Shown: positions 35,179 through 43,941, counted from the stretch's first letter. The stretch: 64,000 nucleotides of DNA from Streptomyces sp. NBC_00448 (GCF_036014115.1 NZ_CP107913.1:9070501-9134500); one strand, 5' to 3'. A program made the numbers and translations. Notes: generated from the sequence alone by a model not told the origin.

Positions 35179-36501
35179 GTGCCGGAACAGATCACCAGCA
35201 GTCAGGGCATGAGCAGTCAGGCGACCAGCGGTCAGGAAGTCAGCGGTCAGTCCACCGACGGTCAGTCCACCGGCGGTCAGGCCGTCGACAGCCAGGCCAC
35301 CGGTCAGAGCACGCGGAAGCCGATCCTCTTCCACCCGCTGGTCTATCTCGATGACGGCGACGGTGTGACGATCGGCCGGGCGGACATCGACTCGTACGCG
35401 ATCTTCCCGCCGGACGGCGCCCAACTCGTGCGCTGGCTCGAAGGCGGCGCGACCGCCGACGAGGCCGCCCGCCGCTACCGCGACACCTACGGTGAGAGCG
35501 CGGACGTCGAGGACGTCCTGGCGGCGCTGGAGGAACTGGGCTTCACCAGGACCGTCGACGAGGAGCCGGCCGAGACGGCCCCGCTGCGGTGGCAGCGCCT
35601 GGGCCGGGCGACGTTCTCGCCGTACGCCTGGTTCTGCTACGCGGCACTGGCGGTGACCGCCGTGGTGCTGATGGTGCGTTCGCCCAGCCTGGTGCCGCGC
35701 TCCCACGACCTCGTCTTCAGCTCGTACTACTCCCTGGTGAACCTGACGCTGCTGGTCGCGGTCACTCCGCTGATCGCGCTGCACGAGATCTTCCACGCGC
35801 TGGCCGGTCGCCGGCTCGCCATCCGCTCACGGCTGTCGATGTCCTACCGCTTCTACTTCCTGGTGGTCGAGACCGCCCTCGACGGGCTGGTGGCGGTGCC
35901 CCGGCGCAAGAGGTACCTGCCGATCCTCGCGGGCATGCTCGCCGATGTCCTGGTGCTCTGCGCGCTGGTGGTCCTCGCCGACGTCCTCGGCGGGACGGGC
36001 AGCCACCCGTCCCTGGCCGGCCGGGTCTGCCTGGGCGTGGCCTTCGCCACCTTCACCCGCCTGCTCTGGCAGTTCTTCTTCTACCTGCGCACCGACATCT
36101 ACGTCCTGATCACCACCATGCTCGGCAACGTGGACCTGCACGGCGTCGCCGTGCGGACCCTGCGCAACCGGGTCAACCGCCTGCTCGGCCGGCGCGACAA
36201 GATCACCGACCTGAGCACGGCGCATCCGGTGGACCTCAAGGCGGCCCGCTGGTACGCGTGGCTCGTGCTGGCCGGCTACACCATCAGCCTCAGCACCACG
36301 CTCTTCGCGCTGCTGCCGGTCTTCGTGCACATGTGCGTGAACTCCGTGGACCGCTTCACCTCGGGCGGGGCGAGCGCCCTGCGGCTGCTGGACTCGGTGG
36401 TCTTCCTGGTCCTGCTGCTCACGCAGACACTGCTCCCGCTGTGGATCGCCCTCAGGGACCGCGCCCGCCGCCGATCCGAAGCCGTCCACGTCGTCGCCTG
36501 A
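35179..36501 (+). CDS. PqqD-like domain fused to M50-like membrane zinc peptidase
   Basis: The 440-residue protein starts at GTG 35179. Residues 1-45 are a Ser/Gly/Gln repeat. Residues about 46-125 resemble PqqD-like peptide-chaperone domains (GADEAARRY-type helices, ending ALEELGF). Six hydrophobic segments follow, at roughly 147-163, 182-201, 248-270, 283-300, 365-385 and 408-428. HEIFH at 202-206 is an HExxH zinc motif next to the second membrane segment, as in M50 and YydH-like peptidases. In RiPP systems PqqD-like domains bind leader peptides, so this protein could bind, cleave and export the small peptide encoded 118 bases upstream (inference). Confidence 0.75.
   Translation: MPEQITSSQGMSSQATSGQEVSGQSTDGQSTGGQAVDSQATGQSTRKPILFHPLVYLDDGDGVTIGRADIDSYAIFPPDGAQLVRWLEGGATADEAARRYRDTYGESADVEDVLAALEELGFTRTVDEEPAETAPLRWQRLGRATFSPYAWFCYAALAVTAVVLMVRSPSLVPRSHDLVFSSYYSLVNLTLLVAVTPLIALHEIFHALAGRRLAIRSRLSMSYRFYFLVVETALDGLVAVPRRKRYLPILAGMLADVLVLCALVVLADVLGGTGSHPSLAGRVCLGVAFATFTRLLWQFFFYLRTDIYVLITTMLGNVDLHGVAVRTLRNRVNRLLGRRDKITDLSTAHPVDLKAARWYAWLVLAGYTISLSTTLFALLPVFVHMCVNSVDRFTSGGASALRLLDSVVFLVLLLTQTLLPLWIALRDRARRRSEAVHVVA
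35202..35312. repeat. Degenerate GGTCAG-rich repeat at the start of the peptidase gene
   Basis: Imperfect 12-15 bp units containing GGTCAG or AGTCAG and TCCACCG run through the first 45 codons and encode a Ser/Gly/Gln stretch. This part may be a spacer; no start codon other than GTG 35179 and an internal ATG at residue 11 precedes the conserved domain. Confidence 0.5.
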
Positions 36502-36551
36502 CGGCCGCACGCCCGGAGCACAGCTCACCTCGTCGCTCGAAAGGCAGGCTC

Positions 36552-38678
36552 ATGAGTAGCCACTACTGGATACAGGCGCCGTTGCGCGCCGACCGTGACC
36601 GGCTGATCAGGGGTCTGTCGCTGCCGCCCCTGCTCGCGACGGTCAGCGCGCACCGCCACCTGCGCGGACCGTACACGGCCGTCGGGACCCTCCTGCGGTC
36701 GGTCGCCCCGGAGGCGCTGCGGCGCGACCCGGAACTCGCGCGGCGGCACCGCATCGAACTCCAGGAGACGACACCCGAACTGGCCGGCCTGGTACCGGCG
36801 ATCCACCGTCCCCTGGAGGCGAGCGCCACCGGGCCGGTCGCGGTCAGCCGGTACCCCGCGCGACTGCACTCGCTGCGCATCTCGCACGGCCTGGTCGACT
36901 TCCTCGAAAGCCACCTCGGCGGCCTCGGCGAGGCCCCGCTCACGCTGGTGGTGCACGATGTCGAACACGCCGACGCCACCGACCAGGAGTTCCTGGCCGT
37001 GCTGCTGCGACGGGTCCCCGCCCGGCTGCTGACCGTCGTGGTCGCCACCGGCCCCGACACACCGCCGTCGCGGCCGGGCCCGATCTCCGAGGACCTGCCC
37101 CGGGCCCTGCTCGCCCACACCGAGCGGATCACCGCGCCCGGCCGCGTGCCGGAGCCCGCCGCGGCCCCACCCGCCGCCGCGCCCACGCCGGACGAACTCG
37201 CCCGCGCCTACGCCGAGTCCGACGGCGTCGCGGACGACCCGGCGACGGTCGCGGCGTACGAAGCCCTGGACCCGGCCCGCCGCGCGGCGCTGCACGACGC
37301 CCGCGCCGCCGTGCTGGTCACCATGACCGAAGCCCAACCGTCCCTGCGGCTGGGCGCCTTGGCCTACCACCTGGAACGCGGCAGCGCCCGCGGCACCGCA
37401 GGCGTCGAGGCGCTGCGCTGGGCGCAGACCCGCTGCAAGTACCTCGGTCTGTACGGGACCGCCGTGGAGTACGGCGAGCGAGGGCTGCTGCTGGTGGAGG
37501 CGGCGCAACAGCCCGACGCCTGGTGGGAGTTCACCCGGGACACCGCGGTCTCGCTCGCGGCGGCGGGCCGGGCCGAGGAGTCCGCGGCCCTCCAGGACGC
37601 CGCCCGGCGCACCAGCGTCGACCCGGCCGTGCACATGAAACTCGCCTACGAGACCGGCATGCTCTACGCCCGCCACTTCAGCCCGGACAAGCGCGATCCG
37701 GGGCTGGCCAGGGCCTGGATCAACCAGGCGATCGCCATCGCCTCGGTGCTGGAGGACCCGCAGGAGCGTACGTTCTTCTCCGTCTTCAACCGCAACGGGC
37801 TCGCCCTCGTCGCCACCCGCACCGGCGGCACCGACGAGGCGCTGAAGCTGCTCGACGAGGGCATCGAGCGGCTGGACAGGGAACTAGGCCTCGGCGAGCG
37901 CAGCTGGCACCGGGTGGGGCTGCGCTACAACCGGGCCCAGGTCCACACGATGAGCGGCCGGCTGGAGGAGGCACTGGCGGACTACGCCATCGTGATGGCC
38001 ATCGACGACGACTTCTCCGACCACTACTTCAACCGCGGCAACATCCTGCGCCGCCTGGGCCGTACCGAAGAGGCGCTCGCCGACTACGAGCACGCGCTGA
38101 CACTGGAACCACCCTTCCCCGAGGCGCACTACAACTGCGGCGACGCCCGGCTGGAGCTCGGGGACATCGAGGGCGCGCTCGCCGAGTTCGACCGCACCCT
38201 GGTGCTGGACCCCGGCAATGTGGACGCGCTGCTGAACCGGGCGGGGGCGCACGCCGAACTCGGCGACCAGCACGCCGCGCTGCGCGATGTCGCGGCGGGC
38301 CTCGACGTGGACCCCGGCAACGCCCATCTGCTCACGCTCAAGGGCCGGTTGCTGGCCGAGCAGGGCGAATCGGGACCCGCGCTCGACGCGCTCGGCGCGG
38401 CTCTGGAAAGCGCCCCCGACCTCGCCGAGGCATGGGCGGTCAGGGCCGAGATCGCCTTCGGCGCGGGCGATCTGGACCGGGCGACGGCCGACTTCGACCG
38501 GGCGGTCGGAATCGGCGGCGGCGCCGCCATCCGCTACAACCGGGGCCTGGTGCACGAGGCGGCGGGCCGGTTCGCCGACGCCGTGAGCGACTTCGCGGCA
38601 GTGCTGGCGGAGACCGACGACGAGGAGGCCCGTGTCCACCACGCCTCGTGCCTGCGCGCCGAGCGGGCCGGGGTGTAG
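36552..38678 (+). CDS. TPR protein with degenerate STAND ATPase-like N-terminus
   Basis: The 708-residue protein starts at ATG 36552. Residues about 20-180 resemble the ATPase part of MalT/LuxR-type STAND regulators (YTAVGTLLRSVAPEA, then LVVHDVEHADATD in Walker B position near residue 130) but no P-loop is present. Residues about 270-700 form tetratricopeptide repeats (EALADYAIVMAIDDDFSDHYFNRGNILRRLG, EALADYEHALTLEP, ALAEFDRTLVLDPGN). No DNA-binding domain is seen. TPRs bind peptides or proteins, so a role in peptide recognition or as scaffold for the maturation enzymes is plausible. It lies 50 bases after the membrane peptidase gene. Confidence 0.75.
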   Translation: MSSHYWIQAPLRADRDRLIRGLSLPPLLATVSAHRHLRGPYTAVGTLLRSVAPEALRRDPELARRHRIELQETTPELAGLVPAIHRPLEASATGPVAVSRYPARLHSLRISHGLVDFLESHLGGLGEAPLTLVVHDVEHADATDQEFLAVLLRRVPARLLTVVVATGPDTPPSRPGPISEDLPRALLAHTERITAPGRVPEPAAAPPAAAPTPDELARAYAESDGVADDPATVAAYEALDPARRAALHDARAAVLVTMTEAQPSLRLGALAYHLERGSARGTAGVEALRWAQTRCKYLGLYGTAVEYGERGLLLVEAAQQPDAWWEFTRDTAVSLAAAGRAEESAALQDAARRTSVDPAVHMKLAYETGMLYARHFSPDKRDPGLARAWINQAIAIASVLEDPQERTFFSVFNRNGLALVATRTGGTDEALKLLDEGIERLDRELGLGERSWHRVGLRYNRAQVHTMSGRLEEALADYAIVMAIDDDFSDHYFNRGNILRRLGRTEEALADYEHALTLEPPFPEAHYNCGDARLELGDIEGALAEFDRTLVLDPGNVDALLNRAGAHAELGDQHAALRDVAAGLDVDPGNAHLLTLKGRLLAEQGESGPALDALGAALESAPDLAEAWAVRAEIAFGAGDLDRATADFDRAVGIGGGAAIRYNRGLVHEAAGRFADAVSDFAAVLAETDDEEARVHHASCLRAERAGV

Positions 38679-38681
38679 GCG

Positions 38682-39239
38682 GTGCCGCCGGGAGGGGACG
38701 CGGTACTGACCGCGGTCTTCACCGAGAGCATGGCCCGGCTCGCGTCCGCGGTGGCCGTGGTCACCGTACGGCAGGCCGACGGCGCGCCGTGCGGGCTGCT
38801 GGTCTCCTCGGTCTGCTCCTACAGCGTGGCGCCGCCCTCCGTGCTGGTCGCCGTCGCCGAGTCCGCCCGCGCCTGCCCGGCGCTGGTGGTCGGCGCGGCC
38901 TTCGGCGTCCATCTGCTGAGCGGTGCGGACCGCGCGACGGCCGAGCTCTTCGCCCGCCGGGGCGCGGAGAAGTTCGCCCACACGCGGTGGAGTTGGGACG
39001 GGCCGGTGCCGCGTCTCGCGGACGTGCCGTCGTATCTGCGGTGTGTGTCCACCGCGGTCCTCCACCACGGCGACCACGCCGTGGTGGTCGGCGAGGTGGC
39101 GCGCTGCGTGCCGGCCCCGGCGGAGGACGATCCCCTGGTCCACTACCGGCGGCGGTTCGGGTGGCGGCTGGCGGCGCCGGAGGACCAGGGGGGCGCCGCG
39201 GCCGCGGGGGAGCGGGACCAGGTGGCGGCGCCACGGTGA
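38682..39239 (+). CDS. Flavin-reductase-like (FMN-binding) protein
   Basis: The 185-residue protein belongs to the flavin reductase-like/DIM6 family: MARLASAVAVVTVRQADGAPCGLLVSSVCSYSVAPPSVLVAVA matches the FMN-binding split-barrel start, with GVHLLSG and FAHTRWSWDGPVPRL later. GTG 38682 follows the TPR stop by 3 nt, so the two are co-translated. Such proteins supply reduced flavin to a partner or act as oxidoreductases. Placed in the peptide locus it could supply the redox chemistry for peptide modification, but no partner monooxygenase is seen. Confidence 0.82.
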   Translation: MPPGGDAVLTAVFTESMARLASAVAVVTVRQADGAPCGLLVSSVCSYSVAPPSVLVAVAESARACPALVVGAAFGVHLLSGADRATAELFARRGAEKFAHTRWSWDGPVPRLADVPSYLRCVSTAVLHHGDHAVVVGEVARCVPAPAEDDPLVHYRRRFGWRLAAPEDQGGAAAAGERDQVAAPR

Positions 39240-39364
39240 CCGGCTCCCCGTCGGCGCGGACGTCTTCGTCCCGGTCCGCGTCCGCGTCGCCGCTCTCGCG
39301 CGGAGGCCCGCCCCCGCCCGGAGTTCCGCCCTCGCCCGGGTCCTCGTCCCCGTCCCGCGGTCCG

Positions 39365-40231
39365 TCACCGGCAGTGCAGATGCCCGGTCCCGTAGGGCTC
39401 GCGTGCCTCCAGGGCGACGAGTTGGGCCGCTCTGAGCCCCGGGCCGGGTTCGATGCCGAGTTCCGCGATCATCATGCCGCGCACCCGGGCGTAGACCGTG
39501 AGCGCCTCGGCGCGGCGGCCGACCCGGCACAGCGCCCGGATCAACTGCTCGTGCAGCGACTCGCGCAGCGGATGGGCGGCGCACAACTCGTGCAGCTCAC
39601 CGATGACATCGCTGATCTCGTGGCTCCTGCCCCGGCACAGCACCACGTCGATGCTGTCGCCGAGCGCCGAGAGGCGTTCCTCCTCCAACCGCACCGCGGA
39701 GGAGCCGAGTCGGCCGGAGTGCTCCAGGTCGGCGAACGGGTGCCCGCGCCAGAGTGCCAGCGCCTGGCGGAGCGCCTCGCCCGCCTGCCGACATCGTCCT
39801 TCGGCCAGGTGGCGGCGGCCGTCCGCGGTGAGGGTGCGGAACCGGTCGAGGTCGAGCTCGCCCGGTGCCACCCGCATCCGGTAGCCGTTCGCCTCGGTGC
39901 GCAGCACCGGATGGTGCCGCGGGTCGCGGTGTGCGGCGCCGTGCTCGGGGTCCAGGGCGCGGCGCAGTCCGGAGACGTACATCTGCAGGGTCGCGGCGGC
40001 GGCCTGCGGCGGGCGCGACCCCCACAGCCCCTCGATCAGCCGGTGGGTCGGGACGGGAGCGTTGGCGGACAGCAGCAACAGGGCGAGCAGGGCCCGCTGT
40101 TTGAGCGCGCTGGGGGTGCGGGGCAGGCCGTTCCGGAGCATCGTCACCGGTCCCAGCACGAAATAGCGTGGGCCCTCCGCTCTCGTTGCGGGGAGGATTC
40201 CGGGTGACGCTGGAGTGAGCTGACTGACCAC
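39365..40231 (-). CDS. SARP/AfsR-type pathway regulator (BTAD domain)
   Basis: The 288-residue protein starts at GTG 40231. An OmpR-like winged helix at residues about 25-115 (LKQRALLALLLLSANAPVPTHRLIEGLWG, ATLQMYVSGLRRAL, GYRMRV) is followed by the bacterial transcriptional activator domain with AHPLRESLHEQLIRALCRVGRRAEALTVYARVR and LGIEPGPGLR. This is the layout of Streptomyces antibiotic regulatory proteins, which activate secondary-metabolite operons by binding heptameric repeats. It is convergent with the peptide-locus genes and is the likely cluster-situated regulator, supporting a specialised-metabolite role for the locus. Confidence 0.88.
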   Translation of the reverse strand: MVSQLTPASPGILPATRAEGPRYFVLGPVTMLRNGLPRTPSALKQRALLALLLLSANAPVPTHRLIEGLWGSRPPQAAAATLQMYVSGLRRALDPEHGAAHRDPRHHPVLRTEANGYRMRVAPGELDLDRFRTLTADGRRHLAEGRCRQAGEALRQALALWRGHPFADLEHSGRLGSSAVRLEEERLSALGDSIDVVLCRGRSHEISDVIGELHELCAAHPLRESLHEQLIRALCRVGRRAEALTVYARVRGMMIAELGIEPGPGLRAAQLVALEAREPYGTGHLHCR

Positions 40232-40840
40232 GGCGGTCTCCGAATTCTAGGAACCGGTCTGATCGTTGCGGCAGAGCTGATCCGATCGATATGCGCGCGC
40301 GGACGACGCGCGGAGAACATCCCTAGGCAAGGACGGGAACCGAGGAGGCGACTTCTCGCCGATAAGGCGGGCCGGAGTTCATGTCACGGCCATGGGAGCC
40401 AATAGCCCGGGAAATCCACCCCGCGGGCGCGGCCGGCGGGTGAGGGGCGGGCCGACGCACCACGTGCGAGGCGGTGCGGTGCCACGGAGGAACGCACGGC
40501 GCGCACGGAACGATGTGCCGGCCACAGTGCCCTCCCTCGAAAGAGACGTTCCCCGTGTGAGCTGATGTGGATGGAACTCTCCCACATGCCAGCCATGGCA
40601 CAAAGCTGGATTCAAGACAAAAGAAGATTTGCGCCATTCCTGACATTCGATCTTGGCGGAGCGTCGACTCCCCTTGTGGGCAGCCCATTTCGTGGCCCGG
40701 AAAATCCTCGGCAGCAATGGTCGAAGGTTCCGGATGCGCTGTCCGCTGTCTCGAAATACGGCAATCCGAGCGCCGGGCCGGTGGCCGCCGGGCCGGCCGT
40801 CGAACGCCGGCTCGACCCGCGCGCGGGAGGGCGGGCTCGT
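40232..40840. other. Non-coding stretch of lower GC between SARP and TauE genes
   Basis: This 609-base gap has a visibly lower GC part at about 40560-40740. Open frames on both strands lack recognisable domains or a ribosome binding site. It presumably carries the SARP promoter at the left end. No repeat, RNA gene or clear operator was seen. Confidence 0.5.
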
Positions 40841-41563
40841 TCACCGCAGCGCGAGCAGCATTCCCACCGAGCCGACGACGAGCACCGCGTCGACGAGAAG
40901 CTCGAAGGTGCGTACGCGAAGCCGCCGTACGACCCACTTGCCGCACATGGAGCCGGTGAGCAGGGCCACCCCGATGACGAGACCGCGGGTGACGACGGGC
41001 GGCGCGAGGACGCCGGCGGTGTCGAACGTCGCGAGCTTGCCCGCGTAGAGCAGCACCGCGCTCGCCGCCTCGGAACCCAGGAACGCGCCACCGGTCATCC
41101 CGTATCCGGTGAACACCGGCACGCTGAGCGGCCCGGTGGACAGGACCAGCCCGGTGAGGAAACCGACGAACGCCCCCGCGAGCGCCATGTGCCACAGCCG
41201 GATACGGATACGTGAGCGCCGGATCAGGCGACGGATCGGGATCATCGCCAGGAAGAACACGGCCAGGAAGACATCGACGGCGGCCGGGGGGATCGTCAGC
41301 AGGGTGTGGGCGCCGAGCACGGCGCCGGGCACGCCGGTCAGCGAGTACGCGAGCACCGGCCGCCAGCGGATCTCGCGCCACCAGGCGATCACCCGCCCGA
41401 GGTTGCCGAACACCGAGGCGATCGCCATCACCGGTACGGCGACCCGCGGCCCGTACAGCACGACGAGCACCGGCAGGAGGACCAGCGAGGAGCCGGTGCC
41501 GACGACGCCGCTGAGGACGCCGGCGGCGAGGGCGAGGCACGAGAGAAGGGACAGCGCGAGCAT
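40841..41563 (-). CDS. TauE/SafE-family membrane protein (sulfite/organosulfonate exporter type)
   Basis: The 240-residue membrane protein has about seven to eight hydrophobic segments. AAGVLSGVVGTGSSLVLLPVLVV near the start and LTGVPGAVLGAHTL, then TGYGMTGGAFLGSEAASAVLLYAGKLATF in the second half correspond to the paired half-repeats of TauE/SafE transporters, thought to move small anions. ATG 41563 matches the usual family start, but its ribosome binding site is poor; an earlier start is possible. No sulfur-metabolism gene is adjacent. Confidence 0.82.
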   Translation of the reverse strand: MLALSLLSCLALAAGVLSGVVGTGSSLVLLPVLVVLYGPRVAVPVMAIASVFGNLGRVIAWWREIRWRPVLAYSLTGVPGAVLGAHTLLTIPPAAVDVFLAVFFLAMIPIRRLIRRSRIRIRLWHMALAGAFVGFLTGLVLSTGPLSVPVFTGYGMTGGAFLGSEAASAVLLYAGKLATFDTAGVLAPPVVTRGLVIGVALLTGSMCGKWVVRRLRVRTFELLVDAVLVVGSVGMLLALR

Positions 41564-41901
41564 GCGGGAGGACCGTTTCTGTCCCGTCGCGGGCGCGAGC
41601 GGAACCGATCCTCCAGGCTTTTGTCCTTTGAGATGACCGCGCCCCGATCGGCGGTACGCGGTGGCGCCGCTCGGACCAGCCGTGCCACCCGGCACCGGAA
41701 CCCTAGGCGCTGTCGAACGCGATGCTAGCCGACCCCCCTTCGGGCGCCGCGCGGGGGAACGACGGGGAGCCGGCCGGCGGGCGGATCTCGGGGCCGTCAG
41801 CCGCGCGTTTTCCGTGGGAGGAAAAGGGCTGTTCGCGAGGTTCGGGCCGGTGTCAGCCTTGGTGCGTCCGAGGACGAATCTTCACCATCGGGGAGGAAGA
41901 C

Positions 41902-42312
41902 ATGCGTGTGAACAAACGGATCACCGGCGTTCTCGCTGCCTGCGGTCTGGGCGGTGCCGCCGTCCTGGTGAGCGCCGGCAGCGCACAGGCCGCGACGAAC
42001 TGCACGCTGGGCGGGGGAGGCCATCCCGACTGGCACACCTGCCACAACGTCGTCGGCGCCACGGTGTACGGCGGCCAGGGGCCCGGCCCGAAGACCGACG
42101 GCACGGTGAACCTCAACGTGGTGTCCGGCCACCTGTACAGCAGCCCCAGCTGGTTCGAGTGCAGGATCGACAACGGCCCGTGGAACGGCGGCGGCCCGCA
42201 CCCCAACCGCTGGCTGTACACGGAGTCCGACGACGGCGGCTGGGGATGGGTCGCCGACACGGACATCTCCGACGAGACCAACCCGGTGCTGGGCTGCGGC
42301 GAGTTCGCGTAG
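41902..42312 (+). CDS. Small secreted protein of unknown function
   Basis: The 136-residue precursor starts at ATG 41902 behind GGGAGGAAG. A clear Sec signal peptide (ITGVLAACGLGGAAVLVSAGSAQA) gives a mature protein of about 108 residues with four Cys (NCTLGGGG, WHTCHN, FECRID, LGCGEF) likely forming two disulfides, and Trp/Gly-rich segments such as WLYTESDDGGWGWVADTDISDE. The fold resembles small extracellular SH3-like or cell-wall-binding domains, but I do not recognise a family. Confidence 0.8.
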   Translation: MRVNKRITGVLAACGLGGAAVLVSAGSAQAATNCTLGGGGHPDWHTCHNVVGATVYGGQGPGPKTDGTVNLNVVSGHLYSSPSWFECRIDNGPWNGGGPHPNRWLYTESDDGGWGWVADTDISDETNPVLGCGEFA

Positions 42313-42431
42313 CCGACCCCGGCGGCTGGTCCGGTGCTCTGCTGTTCCGGTGCTCTGGCGCTCCGGGCGAGCGGGTTGTCCCGGCACCGCCCGGCGCGGC
42401 TCCGCGCCACCCGGTCGCGGACCGGTCGCGG

Positions 42432-42917
42432 TCAGACCGACGTCTCTGGTGACCTGGTCAGGAGGAAGACGCGGATCGCGCGGTCGGGGGCCCGCGTGGC
42501 GTAGGCGTCGTACGCGGGCCAGTACGCCGCGACCTTCTCCCACGCGCTCCGGCGCTCCTCGCCGGTGAGCAGCCGTGCGGTCACCGCCGTCGTACGGCCG
42601 CGGGCGGTCACCTCCGCCCGCGGCTGGGCGAGCAGGTTCGCGGACCAGCCGGGGTGGCGGTCGCCGCCCCAGTTGGAGCCGACCACGACGAGGCCGCCGC
42701 CGTGGCGGACGTACAGCACGGGGACCTGCCGGGGCTGCCCGCTGTGCCGGCCGGTCGTCGTCAGCAGCAGGGTGGACAGACCCGCCGCCGCTCCCACTCC
42801 AACCCGGCCACGGCTCAGGCCCAGCAGAACGCGGTCGGCGGGGGCCAGGAAGCGACCCAGGGCCGCCCAGGCCCGCGTGGCGCCCGGCTTCATGAGCAGC
42901 TTCCGTATCTTCGGCAC
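42432..42917 (-). CDS. Deazaflavin (F420)-dependent nitroreductase family protein
   Basis: The 161-residue protein matches the Ddn/nitroreductase split beta-barrel family: LLTTTGRHSGQPRQVPVLYVRHGGGLVVVGSNWGGDRHPGWSANLLAQP is highly characteristic. In this family the enzyme uses reduced F420 to reduce quinones or nitro compounds. GTG 42917 gives the usual N-terminus, though ATG 42893 has the better ribosome binding site (CGGAAG). It is divergent from the GntR regulator of the aromatic-acid operon and may be unrelated to it. Confidence 0.85.
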   Translation of the reverse strand: MPKIRKLLMKPGATRAWAALGRFLAPADRVLLGLSRGRVGVGAAAGLSTLLLTTTGRHSGQPRQVPVLYVRHGGGLVVVGSNWGGDRHPGWSANLLAQPRAEVTARGRTTAVTARLLTGEERRSAWEKVAAYWPAYDAYATRAPDRAIRVFLLTRSPETSV

Positions 42918-43055
42918 AGCGGAGGCTAACACGCGTGCGCGCGGCCCGTGTCCGGTGCGGGAGCCGTCTCCGCCGGCCGGCCGGCTTCGGCGTGCCACGG
43001 GAGAGGACGGATATATTCCAGGCGGAGAACAGCAGGACTCAGCGAGGCGGTCGCA

Positions 43056-43733
43056 GTGGCGCAGGACCGGAAGTCGGGGCGGGCGGGGCGGAGCGCGGTG
43101 CGGCGGGGCATCCGCGAGGCGCTCGCGGCCGGGGACATGGTGCCCGGCCAGCGGCTGGTGGAGCAGGAGCTGTCGGACGGGTTCGGCGTCACCCGCAGTT
43201 CGGTCCGCGAGGCTCTCCAGGAGCTGGCCGCCGAGGGGCTGGTGGAGCTGGTGCCGAACCGGGGCGCGCGGGTGCGCGTGGTCTCGGTCGAGGACGCCGT
43301 GCTGATCACGGAGTGCCGCGCGGTGCTCGAAGTCCTGTGCGCGCGGCGGGCGGCCGTCCACGCGACGGCCGAGGACCGCAAGGCGCTCCTCGACGTCGGG
43401 GAGCGCATGCGCGCGGCCGTCGCCGAAGGAGCCCTGGACACCTACTCCGCCCTCAACCGCCGCCTGCACGAGCGCGTGGCCGCCGCGAGCGGTCAGACGG
43501 TGGCCGAGTCGCTGCTCGACCGGCTCAACGCCCAGATGGTGCGTCACCAGTTCCGCCTCGCCGCCCGCGCCGGTCGCCCCGCCAAGTCGCTGCCCCAGCA
43601 CCTGGCGATCATCGACGCGGTCGTGGCCGGGGACCCGGACGCCGCTCAACAGGCGACCCGGGCGCATCTCGACAGCGTTCTGGAGGAGTTGCGAGCGACC
43701 GCTGACGGTGCTGCCTCGTCCGTCGTCGGCTGA
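43056..43733 (+). CDS. FadR-family GntR regulator of the aromatic-acid operon
   Basis: The 225-residue protein starts at GTG 43056 (GCGAGGCGG upstream). The winged helix has VPGQRLVEQELSDGFGVTRSSVREALQELAAEGLV; the FCD domain has RAVLEVLCARRAA, ALNRRLHERVAAASG, LDRLNAQMVRHQFRLAARAGR and QHLAIIDAVVAGD. It is upstream of and codirectional with the catabolic genes at 44177-47782 and probably controls them through the palindrome at 44077-44092. A truncated relative lies immediately downstream on the other strand. Confidence 0.9.
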   Translation: MAQDRKSGRAGRSAVRRGIREALAAGDMVPGQRLVEQELSDGFGVTRSSVREALQELAAEGLVELVPNRGARVRVVSVEDAVLITECRAVLEVLCARRAAVHATAEDRKALLDVGERMRAAVAEGALDTYSALNRRLHERVAAASGQTVAESLLDRLNAQMVRHQFRLAARAGRPAKSLPQHLAIIDAVVAGDPDAAQQATRAHLDSVLEELRATADGAASSVVG

Positions 43734-43774
43734 AACGGAGCTGAGGCGGCGGCGGGGGCCGCGAGTGGAGTGGG

Positions 43775-43941
43775 CCGCATCGCGAGGCGGAACCGGAAGC
43801 GCGCCATCTGCGTGTTGAGCCGCTCCAGTTGGCGCTGGGCGACGGCCAGGCCTCCGGCCGGTCGGCCAGGTCCTGCTCCACCAGCCTTTGCCTTGGCACG
43901 AGTTCGCCGACCCACAGGGCGCGCCGGATCTGGGCGCCGAC
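43775..43941 (-). pseudogene. Truncated GntR-family regulator remnant
   Basis: Read leftward, about 43941-43860 encodes QIRRALWVGELVPRQRLVEQDLAD, the start of a GntR winged helix. After a frame change, about 43850-43775 encodes VAQRQLERLNTQMARFRFRLAMRP, which matches LLDRLNAQMVRHQFRLAARAGRP near the end of the neighbouring intact regulator. Some 120 residues between these parts are missing, so this is an internally deleted pseudogene. The remainder of the 43734-44176 gap has only the operator at 44077. Confidence 0.6.

Noticed and set aside
35202..35312. CRISPR-like array
   Set aside because: The units are short, imperfect, in frame and inside a gene; there are no spacers and no cas genes in the window.
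34983..36501. Daptide or epipeptide (YydF-type) cluster
   Set aside because: The aminotransferase, dehydrogenase and methyltransferase of daptides and the radical-SAM epimerase of epipeptides are absent.
35589..36551. Upstream extension of the TPR gene
   Set aside because: It overlaps the M50-like gene in another frame and has no domain; ATG 36552 follows a plausible ribosome binding site.
40565..41215. Possible rightward gene in the lower-GC gap
   Set aside because: No ribosome binding site or domain, and most of it runs antisense to the TauE-type gene.
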